A DNA stretch of 64,000 nucleotides from Liopterus haemorrhoidalis (taxonomy: Eukaryota > Arthropoda > Insecta > Coleoptera > Dytiscidae): the NCBI GenBank assembly GCA_963971575.1, contig OZ020616.1, positions 8,231,934-8,295,933 of the forward strand. Reading direction: 5' to 3'. The notes below the pieces were generated by a model. That model was not told the DNA's origin and ran no database searches. It worked only from the letters and a program-made list of their open reading frames with translations. The translations under genes and the position numbers were made by a program. This document shows, one piece after another, positions 33,181-43,015 of the stretch (position 1 is its first letter; each line of letters starts with the position of its first letter).

Positions 33181-33278
33181 TATTATCTGTCTCATTTTGT
33201 AATACGGAACTAACAGTGCAAGTTCATTTTTAGGGTTTTCTAGGTATGACCAAAAAACCCTTATACCGTCATTTTGTC

Positions 33279-33316
<38 letters not shown>

Positions 33317-33515
33317 TCGGTAAAAATTGTAGCCAAACGGCTAAACCTAGAGAGTTGAAATTTGGCAAGCTTATACAACTCTTTGACCCGCACATAGGAA
33401 AAATACTAAAACATCTAAAAAACATACCCCCCTAAAAATATAAACAAATATGTGCTCATCGAAAACAAAAATATTTTTTTTAAATTGTGTAGGGTATCAA
33501 ATGAAAGCCCTTAGT

Positions 33516-34218
33516 CAGTGGCGTAGCGTGGGTTTCAGCCGCCCGGGGCGGATGCCAATTTCGCCGCCCCCTTATTTAGGTATTTAAATCTAAAAGGCTC
33601 AAAAATTTACAGAATTTGCCCCCCCCCCCCAAAAAGAGCCGCCACCACCGCCTCCGCTATGCTACACCACTGAGATTACATACAATTTTTCGAGTTTCGA
33701 GAATGTTCAATAATTTAACAATCACAACACGCACTTAAAGAAAATAATGAATTGTAGCAAGTTAATTTGCCCATGTGAATTGGACGACTGATGTTGCAGG
33801 TGTTATTAGACAATATTGAACTCTATTCTTTATATGAAAGAATCGATTCTCGCTGAATATTCGTTGTGAACAATCCGAGTACAAAATAAAACGCGGGGAA
33901 TTACCGCAAGGTAACCATGTCAGACATATATGTCTGACATGGCGCATGTAGAACTTCTTAGTGTCAGACACATATGGCCGACGTGGCGATTAACGTGTTA
34001 AAGAAAGGCTATTCCCCGGTTCCGTCACATTTAAATAATAAAAAGTTCTGTGCTCATTTTAATCGGTCCGAATTGTAGGTGCGACGAAAATATTAAAAGA
34101 AATGGTTCAAATTTTTAGTTCAGATTACAAGATATTATTTATTGAGGATTTTTGCCGCCCCAAAAAAGTGCCGCCCGGGGCGGACCGCACCCCCCGCCCC
34201 CACGTCGCTACGCCACTG
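33516..34218. mobile_element. hAT-type non-autonomous element
   Basis: Termini cagtggcgtagcg and cgctacgccactg are inverted and flanked by a perfect 8-bp duplication, cccttagt (33508-33515 and 34219-34226). The empty target is seen in the inverted A copy at 60382-60389. A second hAT-like right end (ctacaccactg) occurs internally at about 33662-33672, suggesting a composite origin. No transposase is encoded. Confidence 0.93.
33915..33942. repeat. Perfect 28-bp palindrome
   Basis: The left half ccatgtcagacata is followed directly by its exact reverse complement. A related phrase, gtgtcagacacatatggc, follows at about 33961-33978. It sits in the interior of the hAT element at 33516-34218. Confidence 0.9.
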
Positions 34219-34866
34219 CCCTTAGTACGTGGATTAACGATCAAATTTTTATTTTTGCAAAATAAATTATTTTGATGCGATTTTTGCCAAAAATGTGCAA
34301 AAAAAATTTTGTCCCACACCCTGTAGCCCAGATGGTTTAAACTAAAAATCTAAAAAAATCTAAGTAATGTATATTGGTGTGAACTGAAACAGTGCAACAG
34401 GAATTTTTGATCAGATTATGTTTTTGGAAAATAACGCATTTTTTGTAGTTTTTGGTTCACAAAGTACAAAAGTTATACCAATGAAAGACACTCACATGCA
34501 TAGCGTGCGATGGCTACATGCGTTAGAGCGCTCTTAAACTGGCTGGAAAACGAAGGGTTTCGAGTTCGAGTACGGAGTGAATTTTATTTTTTCTGTTTTT
34601 TTTTTGCATTTTTATTATGTTGAAATTATTTTGTCAAAATTCTAGTTATATTTTGACAAATGTTGTATTTAATTTTTATGAGCGTAAATTTAATAACCAG
34701 TCTTATTATATGATTAACAGACGATAAATTATTTTAAAAATATCGTTCATTTTGCCGTGATTACTACAAAGTAAAATTTGTCCTACACACTCAGCATACC
34801 GCCTTCACTTATTATATACCTGCGAAACCCTGAAATGTGTGAATATTCACACTTCACATCAATTTT

Positions 34867-34995
34867 TACTTGCCCGACCTTAATATATAAGGGGCAAGTA
34901 TTGTAATCGCGAAAATTTTCGATGTCGAGATTTTGACGGATGACCACGTTTCATGGTCCAGGGAATCCAAAAAACCTATTTTCGAAGTGCCGTCC

Positions 34996-35032
<37 letters not shown>

Positions 35033-35574
35033 TGTCTGTGTGTATACACGATAACTCAAAAACGGTTTAACTTAAAGAGTTCGTTCTGGTACTAAAAAAT
35101 TCTCCTATTAAATAGGAAGAACCCTATTGTTTTTTATGAAAATCGGTTGACTAGAAATGGGAGTTTACTCGTGTCGATTTTAATATTTTTGCGAATATTT
35201 AGCAACAGAAAAATATTTCGAAAAAATTTATTGAACAAAAGTTACTATAAATGCAATAACTAATAACTTTTATTTGAGACGTTTTTTGATAAAACGAAAA
35301 ATTTCGAAAAATTTTTGTAAAATTATTTAAAATTTTTCCAAGTCTCAATTTTTTCATACTTATATGTAACGTTTCCATGGTCATAATAATTAATTCGTAA
35401 CTAGTAAAGCAAGCCTTGGACAAAAATTTGTATAGAACATAATTTGATGTATATTTGAAGATATATCTAAATATTTAATTTTTTTTTTTTAAATTTACAT
35501 TTTTTTTTATATATTTTTTTTTTTATGGGAGGGCAAGTCTAGCGGAGGTTTCCCTTCGCCACTGGTTTAAATAC
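34867..35574 (+). repeat. Type C Helentron-like repeat, copy 1
   Basis: The head acttgcccgacc and ggggcaagtattgtaatcg is followed by a (GT)n tract at 34998-35030. From about 35100 to 35395 the sequence is the B-family core. It ends with ggagggcaagt, inverse to the head, and then a hairpin in which gcggagg pairs with ccttcgc (one G-T pair). Termini therefore differ from B while the core is shared. Confidence 0.6.
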
Positions 35575-35755
35575 TCTGAGGTATTCTCACGCTAATCTTC
35601 CATATTACTCTGTTAAGTATCAAGTCATGATATCTTATATACCCAATGGCGGTGAAAGGCAGGGGTGACAGGGGCACAGGCCCAGGACGCCAGGTCTTAG
35701 GGGCGCCAAAACAAACGCTTAGATATACATATTATAAGTTTTTTTTTTAAATTTT

Positions 35756-35988
35756 TATAAATTTCAATTTTTTCATACTTATATGTAACGTTTCCATGGT
35801 CATGATAATTAATTCGTAACTAGTAAAGCAAGCCTTGGACAAAAATTTGTATAGAACCTAATTTGATGTATTTTTGAAGATTTATCTAAATATTTAAATT
35901 TTTTTTTTTTTTAGTTTACATTTTTTTTTAATATTTTTTTTATGGCAGGGCAAGTCTAGCGGAGGTTTCCTTTCGCCACTGGTTTCTG
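35756..35988 (+). repeat. Type C repeat, second 3' end (direct duplicate of 35345-35574)
   Basis: The segment from aattttttcatacttatatg to the hairpin near ttcgccactgg repeats the end of copy 1 with few differences. About 180 bp of other sequence lies between them, so a C 3' end is duplicated in direct orientation. Confidence 0.8.
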
Positions 35989-36172
35989 TTGTATATGGAC
36001 AATACATTTATAATATTGTCATAGTATTGGTTCACACGGATACGCCAAAGTCTGTTTACACCACAACAGTCACCAGAGTAACCAAATCTAGTTTCGTATT
36101 ACAAATTGAGACAGATTATACGATTTTTTCGAAAAATGTACTAAATAAAATCACTGCCTTCACCCTTTACTG

Positions 36173-36454
36173 CAGTGTTTCTCAATCTTATTACTCTCGT
36201 GGCACATTTTTCAAAGAAGAAAAATTTCGCGGCACACCTACCTAGTTACAGAAGAAGACATTTTGAATGCAGACTTCCCTGTTGTCAGAATATGACAATT
36301 TCAATTCGTTATAAAAATATCCTTCGTGTACTTTATTCTTATTAATGGTACGTATATTCGGACACTGATGTTAAAATAATCACGAGGCTAGTTTTTTTTT
36401 AAGAATTCACAGCACATTTGGAAAATTTCGCGGCACACCCTTTGAGATACACTG
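36173..36454. mobile_element. hAT-type MITE
   Basis: Ends cagtgtttctcaatctt and aaagggtgtgcc-type inverse (tttgagatacactg) bound 282 bp. Both contain the phrase cggcacac. Flanks ctttactg and ctttaata agree at 6 of 8 positions. A truncated relative lies at 57578-57655. Confidence 0.65.
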
Positions 36455-36479
36455 CTTTAATAGAAATGGGATAAACTAA

Positions 36480-37485
36480 AAATCTGTAAAATGTAAGTAC
36501 ATTGATTTAAACCGGAAACGTACGAGAGGAATTGTCGATCAGATTTCGTTTTTGGAAAATATTGCAGTTTTTGTGTTTTTGACAAAATTAATTATTTATA
36601 TTAATTCATGGCTAATTTATGGCTAATGATGTTATAGATTATTTGTATTTATGGCTAAGGTAGTGCATGTCTTATTGGAAATTTAAAGCATAATAATAAA
36701 AAATAACAGTTGAGAATTGAGTTCATGTGTGGAAGCTCCGGCTACTGTTATACGTCTTATTTTTAAGGTATCAAAGAAAAATAAATCATTCATAATATTG
36801 AAATACTTATAAAACAAATAACACTTTTTTAATAGTGAGAAATACGTTTCTGAAATTGAAAAATTAGAAGCCATTTATCAATATATTTCTTCTTAATTTA
36901 AAGCAAATGCAGAAAAATTCGCTGGGATTTTTTATTTTAAATTTTATTGAGACGAAATTTTTCCAAATTATTTAAATTTAGTTTAAAAAAATTAAATGGA
37001 AGCTCTTAGTACTCAAACTAGGAATAAAAATGATCATAAAACATTGTTGATTTTGATTTGATTTTAGAAAAGCCGACCTCAGTAGCGCAGAGTTAACGAC
37101 AGGTAGCAACCCTGCTTCTCGTGCATAAGGTCCCGAGTTCGAATCCCGGTCAGGCTATGCATATTTGTATTTGTCGTTATCACATCCTTATTTAAAATAA
37201 TAAAATAAATAAAAAAATTTAAATAAAACATATCAAAAATATATCGCCGGGGTTTGTAGACCTGAAAGTTCCCTCTTCGAAGTGAAAGACTCGTGCCCAA
37301 CATAAAAGAAGCAGTATGGTATTGAAAACTACGGCTCGGTGAGATTACTGTGGTACATTTATGGGCTGAAGAAGATAGAAAAAATATTGTCCTCGATATC
37401 CAGCATTCTGTTGACTTCTTACACTTATTAAATACCTACAAACCCTGAAATGTAGGAAAATTCTCACTTCACACAGTTTTTTTAT
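36480..37485 (+). repeat. Type A repeat, copy 7 (3' part) with tRNA-like insertion
   Basis: The interior A blocks begin at about 36480. The 3' partner aaatacctacaaaccct and a weakened hairpin lie at about 37429-37470. A tRNA-like block (37073-37158) is embedded. The 5' head is missing. Confidence 0.6.
37073..37158 (+). repeat. tRNA-derived segment (SINE-like)
   Basis: It begins gccgacctcagtagcgcag and ends with gagttcgaatcccggtcagg. The box A-like tagcgcagagtt and box B gttcgaatccc are correctly ordered, and the ends can form an imperfect acceptor stem with one bulge. An anticodon arm is not convincing. It lies inside a type A repeat, so a tRNA pseudogene or SINE head is the best reading. 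Confidence 0.55.
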
Positions 37486-38646
37486 GAAACTGGTATATAT
37501 ATTTTTAATTGTAGCAGCAAATAATGTCAAGCTTGCTATAGTGGTAGACAACCTCGATTTATAGAAGTCATTAAATAAAATCCTAACATTTTGGGAAGCT
37601 CTGTTGTAGGTTTCTAGAGTAGACTAAAATCTCTCTCCTTGTCCCACTACTGTATTTTGCAATTAGGAATGAAAAGGACAGAACGAGCGCTCCTCCTATC
37701 CTTTTAATTCACAATGGATCCAGTTAGCGTAGTATTCTTTGCTGTGGAACCTTTCACAATAAAATGAGATGAATAGATATAGCAGTTTTCACGAAAGAAA
37801 AAGAAAGATAACGAATCTTTATATAAAATCTTTACGGTGTTGCCAAGTTTAATATTTGACATCTAGGGCCTTTATCTTATAAAGCAATACTTTTCATAGC
37901 GGTGGTAGATACGAAAAATTTAATGTATTGCTAAACCGACCTAAAATAATATAATACGTTATAGATATTAAAAGCTGCTACAGCTCTACAAGATTATTAA
38001 AGTAAAGGTTGTCTCGTAACTTGTAGTGGTGGGGGTAAATAGAGAGGCTCGCGTCATCTGTATGCTAACGGGTCGTCAGTCTTTGTTTTTCGTATATGTT
38101 ATATGCACGTGAAGTTTGATTTTTGGCTATAAATATAAAAATATCGATTAATTTTTGGATATTCTACTTATTATAATTTATTTTTTCTTTGAAAGGAATG
38201 TTTCATCGTTCTAAATAAATTTTCTTACTTTAATTTTTGATGTGAAGAGAATAATAAGTGAAATATTTCAATATTTTAGTTTTAGGGTGTCCCCCCGTAA
38301 CTACCCTAATATTCATCAAACTGAAAAGATGTGTAAACAAATAAGATTTGTCTTATTATAAACAATTTTTATTGTATAGTTTTTTCTGTTAAGATAGTTC
38401 TCTTCATAAATGAAATATTTTAAGCTTTTTAGTACCAGTTTTAACCCAGAAACACCCCCTAAGAAAGAAAATTTTGAGATATCTACTCTATTCTATTGTA
38501 GTTCTACTCTATTGTACCAAATTTCGTTAAAATACGTCCAGCCGTTTTTAAAAACTGATATAACCTCCAATTTTATTAAGTACTATATTATTATAGACTT
38601 AATCAACAACAATAAATCGACAAATCGACTTAAATAACAACTGTGA
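37486..38646. other. No gene; LINE-like tail phrase near 38500
   Basis: AT-rich. At about 38515-38555 caaatttcgttaaaatacg followed by tccagccgttttt resembles LINE/SINE tail consensus phrases. Confidence 0.35.
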
Positions 38647-38963
38647 AATAGTCCAGGTTTTAATGTATTGGATCTTGGCTTATTCAATTCTATATATTGC
38701 TTACAACATACAGCTTCACCGAATACAATCGACGAACTGATTGAATGCGTACAAAATCCATGTAATGTATTAACCATACAAACTCTTGATAATGTTTTTC
38801 TAACATTGCAAACTTGTCTAGAGCAACCATGTTATCTGAAGGAGGGAATTCCTATAAGATTCCGCATATTAATAAGGCAAGACTTCATCGTAAGGGACGA
38901 TTACAAACAACATTATCATGTTCCATACAAGCTGTGGAGACAACCACGTTCTTGTTAAATTAA
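38647..38963 (+). pseudogene. DD39D (plant-type mariner-like) transposase, C-terminal relic
   Basis: The translation NSPGFNVLDLGLFNSI, then SPNTIDELIECVQN and LTIQTLDNVFLTLQTC, continues after one frameshift near 38822 as GGNSYKIPHINKARLHRKGR to a TAA at 38961-38963. The NSPD.NVLDLG.F..IQSL ... VFLTLQ ... GGN.YKIPHI order is characteristic of the MLE type well known from plants, and it includes the third catalytic Asp in LDLG. Everything upstream of that motif is missing. A DD41D element is inserted 12 bp after the stop. Confidence 0.75.
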
Positions 38964-38974
38964 AGCTTTTTGTA

Positions 38975-40284
38975 CAAGGTGTCTCAAAAGAAATTTTATA
39001 TTTATTTAGCTTACTGCGTGAACGCAACGTATCCGAGGGGCGCGGGGGTTATGTCAATCGGTAGCCTGGCTCTTGGGAATTTAGTCGCTATGGATCGTTT
39101 CTCGGGAGCAGACCGCGCGTTATGCGTGCGAGAGTTTTACAAAAACAGTGATTCGGCGACTGTAGCACGTAGAAAATTCTGCAGTATTCGAGGTTTTCGC
39201 CACTTAAATGATGCGCCAAGCATTCCTCTCATTCGACATTGGGTTAAAAAGTTTGAAGAGACTGGTACAACGTTGGATAAATCAAAATCCGGGCGACCTA
39301 GGTCATCAAGAACGGTAGAAAACGGGAAGAATGTTAATCAGTCTGTTCGTGACGACCCAAACCTTTCAATTCGGAAGCGCCCAAGTGCTTTAAATGTGCA
39401 TAGATCATCAATACATCGCATTATGCACAAAGACCTAAAGCTGCACCCCTACAAAATTCAATTGGTGCAAGAATTAAAGCCCCAAGATGCCAGTCAGAGG
39501 CTTAATTTCGTAAATCAGGTGATTGAGCGATTTTCAACGTTTACCAACATTTTGTTTTCGGATGAAGCTCATTTTCATCTTAATGGCCACGTAAATAAGC
39601 AGAACTGCCGCTACTGGAGTGCAACGAATCCGAAACGCAAACATCAGAAACCCCTACATTCGTCTAAAGTGACCGTATGGGCTGCGATGTCGGCGCGAGG
39701 AATTATCGGCCCTTACTTTTTTGAAGACGAAAGGGGGCGTGCAGTTACTTTAGTGAAATCAGAGCGTTATGTGGAGATGTTAGACAACTTCTTGGTACCT
39801 GAACTGCAAAAATTTCCTGGCTATAACCAAAGAACATGGTTCCAACAGGACGGAGCAACTTCACACACGTCCAATATGTCTCTGCCACGTGTTCGCGAAA
39901 TTTTCTCAGGCAAATTGATCTCCCGGAGAGGTGACATAAATTGGCCTCCACGCAGTCCAGATTTAACTCCTATGGACTTTTTCCTATGGGGTTATCTTAA
40001 ATCTAAAGTTTACGCCAATAAACCGACTTCACTGGCGCATTTGAAAGAAAATATCCGTCACGAAATGGCAGCCATCTCTGAATCCACCTGCCAAGACGTC
40101 ATAAGTAATTTTACTGTTCGATTAAATGAGTGCCGAGAACGCGAGGGTCTACATTTAGATGATATTATTTTTAAGAAATAAATCCCCAAAAACTGTATTT
40201 TAATAATTAATAAATTTTTTCTATATACGGCTTACTTTTTTTTAATCGATCCACTAAATATAAAATTTCTTTTGAGACACCTTG
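38975..40284 (+). mobile_element. DD41D mariner-like transposon, copy 3 (intact)
   Basis: 1310 bp with 30-bp TIRs and TA on both sides (38973-38974 and 40285-40286). It is the only copy in the window with an unbroken transposase gene and all catalytic residues, so it may be autonomous. Confidence 0.96.
39090..40181 (+). CDS. DD41D mariner-like transposase, intact
   Basis: Cut-and-paste transposase acting on the surrounding 30-bp TIRs. From the ATG at 39090 (MDRFSGADRALCVREF) the frame gives 363 residues. An upstream in-frame ATG at 39051 would add 13. I prefer the downstream start because the helix-turn-helix homology begins there. The N-terminal half contains the paired helix-turn-helix (FCSIRGFRHLNDAPS, then IRHWVKKFEETG), a basic GRPRSSRTVEN linker, and a second HTH. 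The DDE_3 catalytic domain has Asp at about residues 158 (SDEAHF), 254 (QQDGATSH) and 296 (TPMDFFLWG). That leaves 41 residues between the second and third Asp: DD41D. Compared with copies 1 and 2 there is one extra codon near 39750. Expression cannot be judged. Confidence 0.93.
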   Translation: MDRFSGADRALCVREFYKNSDSATVARRKFCSIRGFRHLNDAPSIPLIRHWVKKFEETGTTLDKSKSGRPRSSRTVENGKNVNQSVRDDPNLSIRKRPSALNVHRSSIHRIMHKDLKLHPYKIQLVQELKPQDASQRLNFVNQVIERFSTFTNILFSDEAHFHLNGHVNKQNCRYWSATNPKRKHQKPLHSSKVTVWAAMSARGIIGPYFFEDERGRAVTLVKSERYVEMLDNFLVPELQKFPGYNQRTWFQQDGATSHTSNMSLPRVREIFSGKLISRRGDINWPPRSPDLTPMDFFLWGYLKSKVYANKPTSLAHLKENIRHEMAAISESTCQDVISNFTVRLNECREREGLHLDDIIFKK

Positions 40285-40286
40285 TA

Positions 40287-41555
40287 TTATTATTTGCTTT
40301 ACTAGATATTTGTAACTATTTCATAAATAAAATCATTTTAATTAATTAAAATTGTAAATGTATCTCATATTTTCGCACAAGAAAAAAATTATAATGTATA
40401 CCATATTTTCGGACGGAGAGTTTAATTTTTTACACACTGCATAAAAGGATATTTGCGCCTACACAGCCCAATATCAAATGGTTGATCTGAACAATCCTTA
40501 ATATGAAAACTGTATAACTGGTAGGTTTTTGTATTTTTTTATTTAAACTTTAATTACCTCTCCATTTAATTAGCCGTAGAACCGTCATTGGAATTAAACC
40601 CAAATATCGCTGGTGTGAAATCTTTCATAAGACCGTTCTCTACTAGTGCGATTTTCCTAAAATCGATGCAAAATGCCGCACTATTGAAGAGCCGCCCGTG
40701 TGCATAAACAGCCATTTGCGAGGGCCCTGGTTGCGGACCCATGATTCCGCCACTGCGCGCAGTGCAATGTTTCTTATATTCAAATATATCTATAGCAAGT
40801 GTTGAGTCGTATTTAAGTTCATATTGATAGCCCACTGTGTTCCTAATAGCCTCAATTTGTTCAATTATTCAATCATTGGAGTGAAACATTTTTTCAAATC
40901 ATTCGCAAATTCAAATATTTCAATCTGTCAAGTAAAATTAATACATTTAAACTTTTTTCAGATTCTGATATTTCTTATTCTGTGAAGAGAAGGAACGTTC
41001 TTAAATTGAATTTTCTAAAAGGATTTAACTGTCAGGAATATGTGGAAATACAAGAAAGCGTAGATCTTAATTTAAATTTAAATTGCCTTGAGAATTTTTG
41101 ACTTTTAACTTAAGGGGGATAGATTAGAATACTAAAAAGCGACTTTTATTTCAATGGTTGTTATTAAAGGTAACACAAAAATGACGAAGGTTCTATTTAC
41201 GTAGTTTCAAAATTAAGCTCATATAGTTGGTAGCACTGCAATCATTCGCTTCACTTCACTGTCTTACATTTGTGCCAGTAACTCGTACGAGTTGCTAAAA
41301 CCGAGCACAACTATATTCTGCTGGGTTTTAGCTCGGTTTAGCTTGGTGTGAACACATATTTTAATACGAAATGCCATATTTTGGTACATAGGCGAGGATA
41401 GTAAATAAAAAGCAATACTATTTACTCAATCGAGTAGTAACCTCAACTATCACTTTCTCGAATACTAAAGAGTTGAATACTAAACAGCAGACAGTATAAA
41501 GTCAATTATTAAATTTTCCTAGCGTGGTTTACTGTTTATGAATCATGCGTTGAAC
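40287..41555. other. No gene; solo hAT-type end at about 40720-40756
   Basis: Mostly AT-rich. The minus strand shows cagtggcggaatcatgg near 40756, a hAT-like terminus, without a visible partner or target duplication. At 41280-41293 aactcgtacgagtt is a perfect 14-bp palindrome, echoed at about 41797-41816 (gtaactcgtatgagttac). Confidence 0.4.
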
Positions 41556-41732
41556 ATGGCAGTAAAACGGACAGAAGACACAACAGTGGATTTTGTCGAG
41601 TTGTACCAAAAAAACGAACGTCTATGGAATACATAACTGATTCGTTATAGAATCAAACAAGCTTGCGACATAGCGATAAGAAATATTATGGTTGGAATCC
41701 ATATTGAAGATTTTAACGCTGTACTTGGATGA
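41556..41732 (+). pseudogene. MADF-domain-like fragment
   Basis: From ATG the frame reads MAVKRTEDTTVDFVELYQKN and ERLWNT, then an in-frame TAA (41634-41636). It continues LIRYRIKQACDIAIRNIMVG and IHIEDFN to TGA. The pattern FIELY..., LW, then YR.K..RD.A..EI resembles the start of MADF (Myb/SANT-like) DNA-binding domains, which occur in insect regulators and in accessory proteins of PIF/Harbinger elements. The in-frame stop and small size argue for a relic. Flanking palindromic aactcgta phrases suggest it may belong to a transposon. Confidence 0.4.
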
Positions 41733-42610
41733 ATTACTGAATTGTCGTATAAATTTTACTATTCTATTAAATGCTTGCTTTTAGTACTCGCTTTTAGTAA
41801 CTCGTATGAGTTACTGGTACTATGTAACCTCGGCACTAGTATCACACGAACTATATTGGTTGACTCTTCAGATTTGGCGAATATTATTACTTCGAATGGC
41901 ATAATAACTAGGTGTCAAAAATGTTCAGGGTATGACTAACGCCCTATAATATTGTCACAGAGGTAATCCTAGATCAGGATTGCGACACCTAGACATTGTG
42001 ACGTTCATCTCTTTGATTAAAAAACTATTTGTCAGCGTCTTACATATGCAACCTGATTACGTAATGCATACGCTGCATTTTCGTAATAAGGAAATACTTG
42101 TCATGAAGAATTAATATTGGAACTAGGTCAATCAGTAGTATAAGTACATGACCGTCGCACGGAATACTGGCAGAGGAACCTAGCCAACTCTTCTATAAGT
42201 TCCAGTCCACACGGTGACGACCGAGACACCAACTCCATATACCCATACAGTTGGTGAGCCAAACAAGCAGTATCTTGCGAGTTGGAGAAAGCTTATCCAG
42301 ACTCCTCGATTCCCTGATGGGCAGCCTCAGCCTAGGAGATAGGTCTAAACCGATCCTGGTCAACATGGGGTGGACCGACGACTTCCCCAATTCCATGGAC
42401 AGATTCATACAATTACATTGACAACAGTAAAAAATCTGATACATATTTAATAAATTTTATTGTTGAAACCAGGAGTTGCCTTTCAATATAACCACCCACG
42501 TGACAATATAACCTAACGACTACTTTTTAGGGTAGCTGGCTTTACATGCCTTTTGCACTACGCCCTATATTCCCGATTATTATACAGATACTCAGGAGAA
42601 ATAAAGGTAC
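41733..42610. other. No recognised feature
   Basis: Slightly less AT-rich than average. The minus-strand frame 42193-42444 has no motif I recognise. Confidence 0.35.
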
Positions 42611-43015
42611 TCATTTAAATGAAAGCTGAGTGGGCATATTGTTGCAAGAACAAAGAATTTTTACGATAAATATTTTGCCCGTACTGGGGATCAATCTCAT
42701 GATCCTACACTTATAAAGCAACTGTGTTGACTTAGTAGTGGAAGCTCGTGAATATAAAAAAATGTTCTTCAAGTCATTTAATTGGTTTCGATTATTTATT
42801 AATCGGAACATAATTATGGGGACCAAAGCGTATGTTATAATGTGAAAGAAAATCGTAAAAAGTAGTTGATTCATCGCGTAAAGGCTGTGACCGTCGAGCG
42901 AATGTTTGTAGAGCTTTAGATCTTGTAGCTTCGATAAAATTACAACAATAATGAACAATACTAAAATATAAATTGTTTTTATTAAGCTATTCCTAGTGTT
43001 TCGATATACTTCCAA
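42611..43015 (-). CDS. Hypothetical protein fragment with two hydrophobic helices
   Basis: A minus-strand frame of about 134 codons, open further upstream to about 43060. It carries two hydrophobic stretches (TIYILVLFIIVVILSKL, and LLFTIFFHIITYALVPIIMF) with a polar loop between and after them (NNRNQLNDLKNIF). The spacing is vaguely like part of an insect chemoreceptor of the 7tm_7 (gustatory receptor) type, but no diagnostic motif is present. No ATG with good context or splice sites were established. It could be a host exon, a pseudogene or chance. Confidence 0.25.
   Translation of the reverse strand: MEVYRNTRNSLIKTIYILVLFIIVVILSKLQDLKLYKHSLDGHSLYAMNQLLFTIFFHIITYALVPIIMFRLINNRNQLNDLKNIFLYSRASTTKSTQLLYKCRIMRLIPSTGKIFIVKILCSCNNMPTQLSFK

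Larger units (their letters stand above)
33228..34866 (+). repeat. Type A Helentron-like repeat, copy 6 (complete, with hAT insertion)
   Basis: It starts with ttagggttttctaggtatga and a (GTCT)n run at 33280-33318. It continues past the hAT insertion (33516-34218) into interior blocks matching 59607-60657 and a decayed tRNA-like block at about 34500-34580. It ends with tatatacctgcgaaaccct and the hairpin gtgtgaa-ta-ttcacac (about 34838-34853). The 3' end abuts the type C head. Confidence 0.75.

Noticed and set aside
37073..37158. Functional tRNA gene
   Set aside because: Box A and box B are present, but no convincing anticodon arm or clean acceptor stem forms, and the block lies inside a decayed repeat.
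38410..38637. 75-codon plus-strand ORF
   Set aside because: It is AT-rich and overlaps a LINE/SINE-like tail phrase. No protein family is recognisable.
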